A stretch of DNA of 64,000 bases from CAVVIH01 sp963748295 (GCA_963748295.1 CAVVIH010000003.1:62001-126000); one strand, 5' to 3'. Counted from the first letter of the stretch, positions 18,748 to 27,628 are shown. The notes: a model not told the origin generated them from the letters alone. Numbers and translations are program-made.

Positions 18748-18802
18748 TTTCGACAGCTCCTTGGACGGAGGAACGATCCGCACCCCGCCGCCTCGCTCGG
18801 TC

Positions 18803-18818
18803 AGCAGGGTGCGTTCCA
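18803..18818 (-). promoter_or_regulatory. Sigma-54-like promoter for secreted protein B
   Basis: Minus strand TGGAACGCACCCTGCT: TGG-ACG in the -24 region, CTGCT at -12, correct offset. The predicted start is about 18792, a 45-base leader that contains the AAGGAG of the gene. The enhancer site begins 101 bases upstream. Confidence 0.65.
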
Positions 18819-18906
18819 GATCGGCCGGCAGACGCCCGGCAATCGAGTAGTGCAACTGGCTGAAGGGCTTGGGGATGAGTGGAAGGCCGGAAGTGGCGCC
18901 GCGCCG

Positions 18907-20548
18907 TCAGCTCCGAACCTCCGGAGCCCGGAGGTGCTCCGGTATTCCGGAGTTTTGCGGCCGCGAGGGATCCGACATGTACATCGTCTGCGACGGGAAA
19001 GCGATCTCGGTTCCGGCGCTCCGGACGATGTCCGTCACGCTGAGGAGCAGCTGTTCCTGCACTTCCAGGAAACGGGCCCAGTCGGCGGCAAAGAAGTACG
19101 CCACCACTTCGATGTCGAGCGAAAACGATCCGAGCCGGAAGAACCTGACGCGCACCGAGTCCGCTTCCACCGCCGGATGCGCTTCGAGCAGCCGGCGGAT
19201 GCCGTCCATGACGGCGCGCAGCTGTTCGGGCGAGGTTTCGTAGCGAAGCCCGACGAGTGGATGGAACCAGGTACTTGTCGCGCATCGACAGCGTTTCCAG
19301 GCTCGCGTTCGCAATCTGGCTGTTCGGAATGCTGACCACCGTGCGGTCGAGCGTGCGGATGCGCGTCGAGCGCAGCCCGATGTGGTCGATGGTTCCAGTG
19401 ATCTCGCCGACCTTCAGGACGTCCCCGACGCGAATGGCCTGATCGAAGATCAGCGACGCGCCGGCGATGACGTTCTCCAGCGTCTTCTGCGCCGCCAGCG
19501 CGACGGCAATACCGCCGACGCCCAGTCCGGCCAGCGCGGGTGTCGGATCGATCGCGAAGTAGCGGAGCATGACGAGGAAGCCGACCAGGATGACGATCAG
19601 GTCGACGGTCCGTCGGAGCACGCGCAGCAGCGAGGAAGCCGCGGCGCCGTTGGAGCGCGGCGAGTGGCGATGGATGTAATCCTCGATCTCGCCGTTGAGC
19701 AGAATCAGCAGCCAGACAGTCGCGACAATCGAGATGAAGCTGGCGGCGCTGCTGAATAGCTGCCGAACCAGCAGCGACACAGGCAGGATCGACAGCAGCC
19801 ACCGGCCCACGAAGGCGAGAACGAGCAGCCGGACGGGGATCGGCAGCGCATTGCGCTTCAGGACGACTGGCTTCCCTGACAGCCGGCGCCAGACGAACGC
19901 CCCGACCGGCGTCAGCAGCCGGTTCAGGAGCATCGTCGCGAGGTACAGAACGGGGAGTCCGATCAGAACCGCGATCCACTCGACGAGACGAACGCCCCAG
20001 ACACGGCGGGTCAGGAAACCCGGCAGAATGGTGTCTCCCTGCTGCGCCGCGACTTCGGCATAGACCACCGGAACGTGGTGCAGCGTCGCTGCCGAAAACA
20101 GCCAGATCGGCGGCGCCTTGCCGCGTGCGACGCGGTCGAGGAACACGTCAACCTCACCGGCGCCGCTGGCGATCGTGCCGATCCGTTCGCGGTTCGGCGT
20201 CAATGGATCGGCGCGCGAGCCGTCCGGGCTGTCGCTGATCAGCGTCAGCCGTGCAGGGAGTCGGGCATCGAGCACGACGAAGAGCTGGTGGGCCAGATCT
20301 TCGGCCGCCTCACCGGACAGGCGAGTGTCGAGGTACTGCCGCGCGAGCTCGTTCTCGCCTCGCCGGGCCGCGTTGAGAAAGCCCAGGACAGTGCCTCGAG
20401 GATTGCTTCTGCCGAGCGAGTCCGGCGGCGGCGGCTCGGGTGCCTGCGTCTGCGGGCTGGGCGTCCCCGACTGGGCGCCGGCGACTGCGACGGCTGTCGC
20501 CGCGAGCGCGATCGCCGCGAGCAGGCCCCGCCCCTTACGACTCATCAT
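18907..20548 (-). CDS. Mechanosensitive channel, MscS family, copy 2 (extra base near 19271)
   Basis: About 547 residues. Signal peptide to AVAGAQ, a periplasmic region to about 170, then membrane helices and the channel core GLGVGGIAVALAAQKTLENVIAG, GDVLKVGEITGTIDHIGLRSTRIR and VVSIPNSQIANASLE. Removing one base after MRDKY restores WFHPLVGLRYETSPEQL and the cytoplasmic end. The C-terminal tail (about 15 residues) is encoded by the enhancer site at 18919-18952. The start overlaps the promoter's expected +1, so the message may be leaderless. Confidence 0.85.
18919..18952. promoter_or_regulatory. Tandem-palindrome enhancer site 3, inside the end of the MscS copy 2 gene
   Basis: CTCCGG-AGC-CCGGAG-GTG-CTCCGG-TATT-CCGGAG: all four half-sites perfect, with the first spacer one base short. 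It is the only site within a coding region, and only one gene (18172) can use it. Confidence 0.8.
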
Positions 20549-20562
20549 CAGCCGTTTGCCCG

Positions 20563-20578
20563 TGCGAAGCGCGTGCCC
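20563..20578 (-). promoter_or_regulatory. Sigma-54-like promoter for MscS copy 2
   Basis: Minus strand GGGCACGCGCTTCGCA: GGCACG is perfect in the -24 box; the -12 box is weaker (CGCA). The predicted start is 20552, 4 bases before the ATG. It lies 50 bases from enhancer site 8. Confidence 0.5.
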
Positions 20579-20627
20579 CGCGTGCGCGCTGAATCCGGGT
20601 CTGTTTTGCCGCCCTCGTCAGATACTC

Positions 20628-20662
20628 CCCCGGAATCCCGTAGACAGTCCGAGATGCCGGGG
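20628..20662. promoter_or_regulatory. Tandem-palindrome enhancer site 8 (degenerate)
   Basis: CCCCGG-AATC-CCGTAG-ACA-GTCCGA-GATG-CCGGGG: each half-site keeps four or five of six bases, spacing is exact and both spacers have AT at the centre. It lies between MscS copy 2 and carbamate kinase. Confidence 0.6.
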
Positions 20663-20758
20663 TGACAGTCACGCCGGGGATGTTCCGGGCAGCTCGAGTG
20701 ACGAGTGCAAGAGGCCGGATGACAAGACCTTAACCCGCCGCCGTCGAGAACCGGCGGA

Positions 20759-20774
20759 TGGCAGGCGGCGTGCA
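20759..20774 (+). promoter_or_regulatory. Sigma-54-like promoter for carbamate kinase
   Basis: TGGCAGGCGGCGTGCA: TGGCA at -24 and GTGCA at -12 with the correct offset. The predicted start is 20785, a 35-base leader with GGGAG before the ATG at 20820. The enhancer site ends 97 bases upstream. Confidence 0.7.
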
Positions 20775-20819
20775 CCGGCGGCGGGCACCTGAGTAAATCT
20801 GCCTGAACGGGAGATGACG

Positions 20820-21785
20820 ATGCTTGTCGTGACGGCGCTGGGCGGAAGCGCACTCACCCGGCGCGGCGAGACCCTGACAGCTGAGGGTCAGCGTGCGTAC
20901 ATCCGCCGCATCGCTGCGTCGCTGGGCTCGCTCGCTGCTGGACATCAGCTGGTGATTACGCACGGGAACGGCCCTCAGATGGGCAACCTCGCGCTGCAGA
21001 GCGCGGCCGGCGCGAAGGTCGAAGCCTACCCGCTCGAAGCGCGGGGAGCAAAGACCGAGGCGATGGTTGGCTACATTCTCCGGCAGGAGCTCGCGAACCT
21101 GCTGCCTTTCGACCGCCCGGTCGCAACCGTCCTGTCGATGGCGGAGGTCGACGGAAACGATCCGGCCCTCAGGAACCCGACGACGTGGATTGGGCCGATG
21201 TATCTGCGAGACGAGGCCGAGCGGATGTCGGCCTCGAAGGGCTGGGTGTTCCGGCCCGACGGCGACAAGTGGCGCCGCGTCGTGGCCTCACCGGAGCCGA
21301 CGCGCATCTTCGAGCTGCCCACCATCAAATGGCTGCTCCGCCGCGACACCGTCGTCATCGTCGAAGGCGGCGGCGGGATCCCGGTGGTCTGCGAGAACAA
21401 CGGGAGCGCGAGGCTGCTGAACAGCGTCGAATGCGTGATCGACAGCGATCTCGCGGCGCAGGTGCTGGCGCGGGGGCTGGGCGCCGACATGTTCGTACTG
21501 CTGACCGACACCGACGCGGTCTACATGGACACGGAAAGAGGCGGCTGCAATGCGATCCGGCGTGCATCCCCCGAAGCGCTTCGCGGCTTGATATTCGGCA
21601 CACCAGCGATGACGTCGAAGGTGGCGGCTGCCTGCCGCTTCGCGGCGGCGACCGGCAAGCCGGCGGCGATCGGCGCCATCGATGATCTCGAGTTGATGCT
21701 CTCGGGGAAGGCGGGCACCACGGTTTCGGTGGTCGAGAGCGGAATCACTTACGCCGCGGCGCCGATGTCACGGGCCACGGCGTAA
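20820..21785 (+). CDS. arcC: Carbamate kinase
   Basis: 321 residues starting MLVVTALGGSALTRRGE. GGGAG lies six bases before the ATG at 20820; an ATG at 20814 would add two residues. Family motifs: LVITHGNGPQMGNLALQ, TEAMVGYILRQEL, VVIVEGGGGIPV, VECVIDSDLAAQVLARGLGAD, MTSKVAAACRFAAATGKPAAIG. The enzyme makes ATP from carbamoyl phosphate and ADP, giving carbamate that decays to ammonia and CO2. No arginine deiminase or ornithine carbamoyltransferase is nearby, so the source of carbamoyl phosphate is not evident. The sigma-54-type promoter places it with the other ATP-yielding genes of the island. Confidence 0.93.
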   Translation: MLVVTALGGSALTRRGETLTAEGQRAYIRRIAASLGSLAAGHQLVITHGNGPQMGNLALQSAAGAKVEAYPLEARGAKTEAMVGYILRQELANLLPFDRPVATVLSMAEVDGNDPALRNPTTWIGPMYLRDEAERMSASKGWVFRPDGDKWRRVVASPEPTRIFELPTIKWLLRRDTVVIVEGGGGIPVVCENNGSARLLNSVECVIDSDLAAQVLARGLGADMFVLLTDTDAVYMDTERGGCNAIRRASPEALRGLIFGTPAMTSKVAAACRFAAATGKPAAIGAIDDLELMLSGKAGTTVSVVESGITYAAAPMSRATA

Positions 21786-21814
21786 CACGATCAGCGAACG
21801 TCAGCGATCCCGAT

Positions 21815-22762
21815 TCATTGTGGCGAGTCGCCGCTCGGCGCCCACGATGAATCAGGGTCGTAGGCCTTGAGGCTCTTCACCGTCGCATCCGTCCCGGCGC
21901 CGAGATCCTTCTCGCGCACGACGCCGTCCTGGTTCACGACGAACGTCATGACGCCGGTGACGTCGTACTGAGCGGGCCATGCGACGAGCGCGAACCCGCC
22001 GGACATCTTGCCGTCCACGATGTAGTCGCGCGCGCCGCCTGGCGCGGCCGCACCCTGTGCCGTCAGGATCCTGAAGTAGTACCCATGGAAGGGGGACGGC
22101 TGGGCGCCGCTCTTCGCGAGGTCGGTCCCTTCCTCGGCGGCCTGTGCCACCAGATCGCCCAGCGGGCTCCGCTTCTCGCCGCGCCCGGCGCGCCAGAACA
22201 GCCCGTTCTGGCGGCCCTGATCGCTGCGGAACGCTTTCGCGAAGAGCCCCGCGGGCTGATTGTCGTGGCCTCGCTGCGCGTAGATCCGCTGCGCGTCGAC
22301 GAACGTGCGGCAGATGCGAATCGCCGCGAGCTCGTTGCGTCCGACCCGGCGCGCGACCACTTCTTCCTTGCCGGCCTCGGTGTCGAAACGCCATCCCTTC
22401 TGATCTTTGACGAGCGGAACCGGGAAGGGCCACGACTCGTTGCCAATCACCAGGACTTTGCGGCCGTCCTGCTGATCGACCAGCTGCCACCGCTCGGCGG
22501 CGGCCGCGATGAACACTTCGCGATTCCTGCGCGCCGTCGCCTGATCGGAGGAATCGGCGAGCTCTCGGCCGTCGCTTCCGAAGATCGAGATGACCTGATC
22601 GAGATCTTTGGCCTTGGCCGCGTCAACCAGCGCGCGGACCGCTTCTTCCGGCGTGTTGTACGTCTGCTGCGCGGTGGAGCGTGAGCACGCCGCGCTGACG
22701 AGGATGGCGGCCATCGCCGCGCCGCACACCGCCGCCTTCGACACGATGCTGCTCGTTCTCAT
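21815..22762 (-). CDS. DUF2950 lipoprotein
   Basis: 315 residues. A leader with lipobox-like VSAAC (Cys at residue 26), then YNTPEEAVRALVDAAKAKDLDQVISIFGSDGRELADSSD, VARRVGRNELAAIRICRTFVDAQRIYA, PFHGYYFRILTAQG and FALVAWPAQYDVTGVMTFVVNQDGVV. This is the full DUF2950 pattern; function unknown. The start overlaps the stop of the DUF3300 gene (ATGA); DUF3300 and DUF2950 are commonly adjacent, so they probably act together in the envelope. It is last in the operon from 25092. Confidence 0.9.
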   Translation of the reverse strand: MRTSSIVSKAAVCGAAMAAILVSAACSRSTAQQTYNTPEEAVRALVDAAKAKDLDQVISIFGSDGRELADSSDQATARRNREVFIAAAAERWQLVDQQDGRKVLVIGNESWPFPVPLVKDQKGWRFDTEAGKEEVVARRVGRNELAAIRICRTFVDAQRIYAQRGHDNQPAGLFAKAFRSDQGRQNGLFWRAGRGEKRSPLGDLVAQAAEEGTDLAKSGAQPSPFHGYYFRILTAQGAAAPGGARDYIVDGKMSGGFALVAWPAQYDVTGVMTFVVNQDGVVREKDLGAGTDATVKSLKAYDPDSSWAPSGDSPQ

Positions 22763-23936
22763 CGGCGTCGCCCTCCTCCTCCGCGCGAGCTGCTGCGGCT
22801 GCTTTTTCCCCGCTGGCTCGCCGCGCGCTCGGACTTTCCGCTCGAGTACCCGGAAAACGCGTCGGATTTGGTGCCGCTGCGTTCCGGGGCCGGCCTGGTG
22901 CCCTGGCTGCTGTAGCCGCGAGACTCCTGACTTCCGGTGCGCGCCGTCCGCTCCTGGGCGGTCGCCTGCGCATTCGCTCGTTTCGTCCCGTCTGCTCCAG
23001 CGGCCTGCGCGTCTGCGCGCCGTTGATCGCGCTGCGCCTGTGACTCGGGCCGTGCCTCCTGACGGTTCTGAGCGCGGTCGGTGCGCTGTTCCTGCGTCTC
23101 CCTGGCACGATCGCCGCGCTCTTCCGCGAGATCCTCACGGTTGTCCGCCCAGTCCTCGCGGGCGTCCTCGCGGTCGTCGTAGAAGTCGTCCCACGCGTCG
23201 TTGTACATGTACGCGCCGCCATGCCAACCGTACGGGCCGTAGTAGTAGTCGTTGTCGATCGCGGCGCCGATCGCGATGCCCGCCGTAAAGCCGATCAACC
23301 CGGCGGCGACGGCATCGCTGTTGTTCTCCTGCTGCACGACGACAGTGCTCGACGTGTAAACGGTCTGCGGGTTGTACTGCGGGACGTAGACGACCTGCGG
23401 GTTGGCGGGCTCGATGATGATGGCCTGCTCGCCCGACGACGTGCTGCGCGTTTCCACGGTCTGCTGTGGCGTGCTCTTGAGTGTGCCGGCGTTCTTCGCC
23501 CTGGCTCTGAGCCGCTGGATGCTGGCGAAGACCGCGGTCCGGTCCGCGGTGAAGGCCTGGCCGACCTGCGCGGTCCGCTCGAGATTCGCGGCCATCGCGT
23601 TGAGCACGTCCGGGAAGACCGCCAGCGCGACGAAGCTCGGCTCGAACCCGGATGTCGACGCCGCCTCCTGGAGCTCGCTGCCCTTGAGCGCTTCGTGGGA
23701 CAACACCCACTCGGCGAGCGCCGCGACCTTTCCGGGATTCGACGAACAGATCAGCATCTGGCCGAGGAGCGCGTCGGGATAGAGCGCAATGGGCGCCAGC
23801 AGCTTGTCGAGCGCTTCGGGCGGCACGGTGTTCTGTGGCGCCGCCTGCTGGTCGTCCGCGGCCCGGCCCGCAGCGCGGCGCCCTGGGTGGCGACGATCGC
23901 GAGTGCCGTGACGAGGATGAACCGTTTCATTGCCAT
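22759..23936 (-). CDS. DUF3300 secreted protein (frameshift near 23870)
   Basis: About 392 residues. Signal peptide MAMKRFILVTALAIVATQGAA in one frame, the rest in the next after a single indel. The conserved part is PPEALDKLLAPIALYPDALLGQMLICSSNPGKV, FEPSFVALAVFPDVLNAMAANLERTAQVGQAF and IIEPANPQVVYVPQYNPQTVY. The C-terminal 150 residues are a low-complexity Arg/Glu/Ser/Gly tail, highly charged and probably disordered. It is 23 bases downstream of PPK2. Function unknown, envelope location expected. Confidence 0.88.
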
Positions 23937-23959
23937 GCTCCGTGACGATTTTTTCCGGA

Positions 23960-24733
23960 TCAATACCGCTGGCGGACGAATCGGCGCCCGGCGATCGCCT
24001 TGTCGTCGTCGTAGGCGCCCTTCGAGGATCGGGAGGGCAGCTTGATCTTGTCGGCGCTCAGCTTCTTGTAGGGGATTGCCGACAGCAGGTGCGCGATCGT
24101 GTTCAGGCGCGCCGTCCGCTTGTCGTCGGAAGGCACGATGACCCACGGCGCCGCGCGCGTGTCGGTCTTCTTCAGCATCATGTCTCGCGCGCGCGAGTAG
24201 TCGTACCACCGTTTGCGCGAGGGCAGATCCATCGGGCTCAGCTTCCACTGCCGGAGCGGATCCTGGATCCGCGCCTCGAACCGGCGCTTCTGCTCGTCGT
24301 TGCTGACCTCGAGCCAGAGCTTGATCAGGATGACGCCGCCGTCGACCATGAACTTCTCGACTTGCGGGCACAGATCGAGAAATCGATCGTGCTCCTTCTT
24401 CGAACAGAACCCCATCACGTATTCGACGCCGGCCCGGTTGTACCAGCTGCGATCGAAGATCACCACCTCGCCGGCGGCGGGGAAATGCTGCAGGTAGCGC
24501 TGCATGTAGATCTGGCTTTTCTCGCGATCGGAGGGAGCCGGCAGGGCGATGACGCGGAACACACGTGGACTGAGGCGCTCGGTGATCGCCCGAATCGTGC
24601 CCCCTTTGCCGGCGCCGTCGCGGCCCTCGAACACGATGACGACGCGCAGGCCTTTTTCCTTGACCCAGCGCTGGAGGTGGCTGAGCTGCACCTGTAGCCG
24701 TTGCAGCTCCTTCTCGTATTTGTTCCGCTTCAT
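23960..24733 (-). CDS. ppk2: Polyphosphate kinase 2
   Basis: 257 residues. Walker A in VVIVFEGRDGAGKGGTIRAI, then RVIALPAPSDREKSQIYMQRYLQHFPAAGEVVIFDRSWYNRAGVE, FMVDGGVILIKLWLEVSNDEQKRRFEAR and the lid region DPLRQWKLSPMDLPSRKRWYDYSRARD. PPK2 moves phosphate between polyphosphate and nucleotides; in this class ATP or GTP can be made from stored polyphosphate. Length and motifs fit a single-domain PPK2. It is followed by DUF3300 and preceded by a small ABM-fold protein, all behind the sigma-54-type promoter at 25106. Confidence 0.93.
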   Translation of the reverse strand: MKRNKYEKELQRLQVQLSHLQRWVKEKGLRVVIVFEGRDGAGKGGTIRAITERLSPRVFRVIALPAPSDREKSQIYMQRYLQHFPAAGEVVIFDRSWYNRAGVEYVMGFCSKKEHDRFLDLCPQVEKFMVDGGVILIKLWLEVSNDEQKRRFEARIQDPLRQWKLSPMDLPSRKRWYDYSRARDMMLKKTDTRAAPWVIVPSDDKRTARLNTIAHLLSAIPYKKLSADKIKLPSRSSKGAYDDDKAIAGRRFVRQRY

Positions 24734-24768
24734 ACCGTCAATTCTCCGGCGCGTTGATGTCGCGCTTC

Positions 24769-25092
24769 TCAGATGACCTCGTCGCCGCGCACTTCCGCCA
24801 CGTAGTCCAGACCGCGCGAGGACGCCACGAAGTCGAACTGCACGCGCGGCGCGTCGGCTGACTCCATCAGCGTCAGCAGCGACGTGAACGGATCCGATCG
24901 GACGCGCCGGCGCATGTCCGCCTCGGTGGCCCACTCCTCGACGTAGTGAACACGCTCGCGCTCGCTCCAGGTCGAACAGCCGCGGCAGCCGGGTTCGAGC
25001 CGCGTGCCCAACGCAAGGAATCGGAATGCCTCGAGGAGATCGTGCGTGGAGCGCGGCGGCGTCGGCGTGAGGGCTATGGTCAGCCGCACCAT
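24769..25092 (-). CDS. Small antibiotic-biosynthesis-monooxygenase (ABM) fold protein
   Basis: 107 residues from the ATG at 25092 (MVRLTIALTPTPPR). A GTG at 25122 is possible but lies upstream of the predicted transcription start. The alternating pattern VRLTIAL, LLEAFRFLALGTRLEPGCRGCSTW, VHYVEEWATEADMRRRVRSDPFTSLLTLME is typical of the ferredoxin-like ABM fold found in quinol monooxygenases and stress proteins. No active residue can be assigned. It is first in the operon with PPK2. Confidence 0.7.
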   Translation of the reverse strand: MVRLTIALTPTPPRSTHDLLEAFRFLALGTRLEPGCRGCSTWSERERVHYVEEWATEADMRRRVRSDPFTSLLTLMESADAPRVQFDFVASSRGLDYVAEVRGDEVI

Positions 25093-25105
25093 ACGGTCGG
25101 TACCT

Positions 25106-25121
25106 AGCACCAGCTGTTCCA
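25106..25121 (-). promoter_or_regulatory. Sigma-54-like promoter for the ABM-PPK2-DUF3300-DUF2950 operon
   Basis: Minus strand TGGAACAGCTGGTGCT: TGG-AC at -24, perfect GTGCT at -12, correct offset. The predicted start is 25095, 3 bases before the ATG at 25092, so leaderless. Enhancer site 9 starts 110 bases upstream. Confidence 0.7.
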
Positions 25122-25230
25122 CTACCTAACGCCTGCTTCCACGCGCGCGGGGCGCGCATTACCCGTTTCTGCTGAACGGCTTGCGGTAGGCTCTGGGATT
25201 CCCTCGTCCGGCCGCCCGCGGCGAGGCAGC

Positions 25231-25265
25231 CCCCGGTGACACAGAGGGTCCACGGGATGCCGGAG
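25231..25265. promoter_or_regulatory. Tandem-palindrome enhancer site 9 (degenerate)
   Basis: CCCCGG-TGAC-ACAGAG-GGT-CCACGG-GATG-CCGGAG. The outer half-sites are strong and the inner two weak; the total spacing is exact. It serves only the minus-strand operon starting at 25092, because the other flank is the 3' end of regulator 2. Confidence 0.5.
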
Positions 25266-25285
25266 GCGCAGCACGGCGGAACGAT

Positions 25286-26845
25286 TCAGGGGCGGCCCGG
25301 GCGTTTGAGACCGAGCTTCGCCATCCGCGTTTCGAGCGTCGTCGGCTTCAGGCCGAGACGCACGGCCGCTCCGCCGGCGCCTCGGATTCGCCAGCCGGTG
25401 CTGTCCAGCACCGAGCGGATGTGATCCTTCTCGACGTCGATCAGCTTCGTGCTGCGCCGAGGCGCCGGCGTCTGCGTGAGGGGCGGCGCCAGCGTGAGTC
25501 GTCTGCTGGTCGTGACAATCATCGCGCGCTCGACGACATTCCGCAGCTCGCGGATGTTGCCCGGCCAGGAGTACTGCTGCAAACCGGCGAGCGTCGCTTT
25601 GTCGATCGAATCGATGCGCTTTCCGAACGCCCTCGAGAACTCCTCGATGAACCGCCAGACCAGGAGCGGGATGTCTTCCGGGCGCTCCCTGAGCGGCGGG
25701 ACGGAAATGGGGAAGACGTTCAGGCGGTAGTAGAGATCCTCGCGAAACGACCCGTCGGCGATTCGCTGTTCGAGGTTGCGATGGGTCGCGGCAATGATCC
25801 GGGTGTCGATCTCGATCGGACGCGGGCTGCCGAGGCGCTCGATCGTCCGTTCCTCGAGCACGCGAAGGAGCTTGACCTGGACGTCGGCCGGCAGGTCGCC
25901 AATCTCGTCCAGGAAGATCGTCGAATGGTTCGCGAGCTCGAACCGGCCGATCTGCCGCGCGAGCGATCCGGTGTAGGCCCCCTTTTCCCGTCCGAACAGC
26001 TCGCTCTCGATCAGCGTCGCCGGAATCGCGGCACAGTTCACACGGACGATGGCGCGGGCGTGGCGCTTGCCCAGCTCGTGGATGTAGGTGGCAAACAGCT
26101 CTTTGCCGGTTCCTGTTTCGCCGAGCAGCAGGACCGTCGCGTCGGTGGCGGCCACCTGCTGAATCTGCTCGAGCACCCGCTTGATGGCCGGGCTCTCGCC
26201 AACGATGCGGGTCAGGCCGATGCGCTCGCGCTCTTCCTTCCGCAGGTAGACGTTTTCGACCTGCAGTTGATCCTTCAGGCGCTGCACTTCCGCCGACGTG
26301 GTGCGCACCGCCTCATCGCGCAGCCGCCTGGCGAGGACCTGATCGAACACGCTGCCGACCACTCTGAGCTGGTGGAGCGTTGCGGGCGTCCACGTCCGCT
26401 GACCCGTCGTCGCGTCGAATTCCACGGCGCCGGCAACGTCCCCGCCGGCCGAGACCGGCACGATGACCGCGGACACGGTGCCGGCCGTCTTGTGGGCCTC
26501 GCGGTCCGGCTCGCTCTCGATCTCCTCGCTGTTCGAGAATCTGACGACCTCGCCGAGCAGCAGCCGTTCGATCGTCCAGGGAAAACGGTCCTTCTGTGGA
26601 ATGGCGGCGTCAGCCGCGATGCCGGCCGCGGTCCAGGTGATGGGATCGAACACCGCGCCGTTCCCGTCCAGCCGGTAGAGCGAGCCTCGCTCGAGGCCCA
26701 TGCGCTCGCACATCCGTCCGAGCGCATTCCGGATCGCGTCGCTGACTTCGTCGTCGTGAAGATTGATGAATTGGAGCGAGAGCTCCGCGATGAAGTGCTC
26801 GAAGTCGAGCTGATCCTCGCGCGCGCCCGAATCGGCTGCGTCCAT
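25286..26845 (-). CDS. GAF-domain sigma-54 enhancer-binding protein
   Basis: 519 residues. A GAF-type sensor (about 20-180: RNALGRMCERMGLERGSLYRLDG, TVSAVIVPVSAGGDVAGAVEFDA), a short coiled linker, then AAA+ with Walker A GETGTGKE, loop GAYTGS, Walker B IFLDEIGD and a Fis/FhlA-type helix-turn-helix (GWRIRGAGGAAVRLGLKPTT). The HTH differs from that of regulator 1 at only a few positions, so both should recognise the same DNA. The layout is that of FhlA- or NorR-like activators; the ligand is unknown. The ATG at 26845 is 35 bases after the stop of secreted protein C, so it shares that gene's promoter. Confidence 0.92.
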   Translation of the reverse strand: MDAADSGAREDQLDFEHFIAELSLQFINLHDDEVSDAIRNALGRMCERMGLERGSLYRLDGNGAVFDPITWTAAGIAADAAIPQKDRFPWTIERLLLGEVVRFSNSEEIESEPDREAHKTAGTVSAVIVPVSAGGDVAGAVEFDATTGQRTWTPATLHQLRVVGSVFDQVLARRLRDEAVRTTSAEVQRLKDQLQVENVYLRKEERERIGLTRIVGESPAIKRVLEQIQQVAATDATVLLLGETGTGKELFATYIHELGKRHARAIVRVNCAAIPATLIESELFGREKGAYTGSLARQIGRFELANHSTIFLDEIGDLPADVQVKLLRVLEERTIERLGSPRPIEIDTRIIAATHRNLEQRIADGSFREDLYYRLNVFPISVPPLRERPEDIPLLVWRFIEEFSRAFGKRIDSIDKATLAGLQQYSWPGNIRELRNVVERAMIVTTSRRLTLAPPLTQTPAPRRSTKLIDVEKDHIRSVLDSTGWRIRGAGGAAVRLGLKPTTLETRMAKLGLKRPGRP

Positions 26846-26880
26846 GTTCAGCGTTGCCCCGGAGGTCTCCGAGTGCTCGG

Positions 26881-27451
26881 TCACTTCACCTTCTTCACAC
26901 CGGTCAGCCTGACGAGCTCCTGCGCGTAGTCGTCGACGACGAACGCGCCCTGCTTCAGCGTGATCTTGGCTGCCGGGGCCAGCGATCCGGATCCGCTGCC
27001 CGACGCATCGACCTCGATGTCGACGACCGCGAAGTCGTATCCCTCTTTCGGCTTGGCGCCCGGGACGCCGGCGCCGAGGAACAGAATCGGCTTGTCGGTG
27101 ACGAGGGTCAGCAGACGGCCTTTGTCGGTCGTGCGCTCGATGGCGATGCGGGCCGGCGTCGGCTGGCCGCTGCCCAGCCGAATCGACCCCAAGGGCGGCC
27201 CCGCCGAGCGCCTTGCGCAGTCCGGCGGCCCCGCCCTGCTTGAACGCCGCGCTCAGCCGGTCCACGTCGGCCTGCGTCAGCTTCTTGTCGACGACGATCG
27301 TGACCGGCGCCGTCGCCGTCGCGCCGCCCGCCGTCTTGACCGTCGCGGTCGCGCTGAACGTTTCCGCGCCAGCCTGGGCGTTCACATACGCGATCGCCGC
27401 ACATGCCGCTGTCAGGAAAACCACCGTCCCGGTCACCTGTCGTAGATGCAT
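26881..27451 (-). CDS. Secreted protein, member C of the three-copy family (frameshift near 27195)
   Basis: About 190 residues. Signal peptide to about residue 26 (NAQAGAETF), then FSATATVKTAGG, LTQADVDRLSAAFKQGGAAGLRKAL, and after a one-base indel LGSIRLGSGQPTPARIAIERT, RLLTLVTDKPILFLG, GYDFAVVDIEVDASGSGSGS and FVVDDYAQELVRLTGVKK. It lines up with copies A (3424) and B (18172). AGGAGAGG precedes the ATG at 27451. Function unknown. It is cotranscribed with regulator 2 and might report envelope state to it, which is only a guess from order. Confidence 0.75.
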
Positions 27452-27489
27452 AACTGACCCCTCTCCTCTCGAATTAGCGTTGCGCCGGG

Positions 27490-27505
27490 TGCACCGGACG
27501 TACCA
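27490..27505 (-). promoter_or_regulatory. Sigma-54-like promoter for secreted protein C and regulator 2
   Basis: Minus strand TGGTACGTCCGGTGCA: TGG-ACG at -24, GTGCA at -12, correct offset. The predicted start is 27479, a 28-base leader containing AGGAGAGG. Enhancer site 6 begins 89 bases upstream. Confidence 0.7.
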
Positions 27506-27593
27506 GCGTGAAGAACGTGCATCGGAATCCGCGCGAGTGGCGGAGATCCCGCATGTTGCATCAGATCCGCCCGATCCAGGCTGGCGAAGTCAC

Positions 27594-27628
27594 CTCCGGC
27601 ATCGCGGAGAACGTCCGGCATATCGGAG
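27594..27628. promoter_or_regulatory. Tandem-palindrome enhancer site 6
   Basis: CTCCGG-CATC-GCGGAG-AAC-GTCCGG-CATA-TCGGAG; each half-site keeps at least five of six bases and spacing is exact. It lies between the regulator 2 operon and the ATP synthase operon. Confidence 0.78.

Noticed and set aside
17366..20548. A 1060-residue frame joining MscS, an Arg-rich middle and an outer-membrane barrel
   Set aside because: It arises from an extra base near 19271 and chance openness. MscS, secreted protein B and the barrel are three genes.
25286..27451. One 721-residue frame joining a signal peptide to the GAF-AAA-HTH regulator, which would be an exported regulator
   Set aside because: The middle is out-of-frame sequence: secreted protein C continues in another frame after an indel near 27195, and the regulator has its own ATG at 26845.
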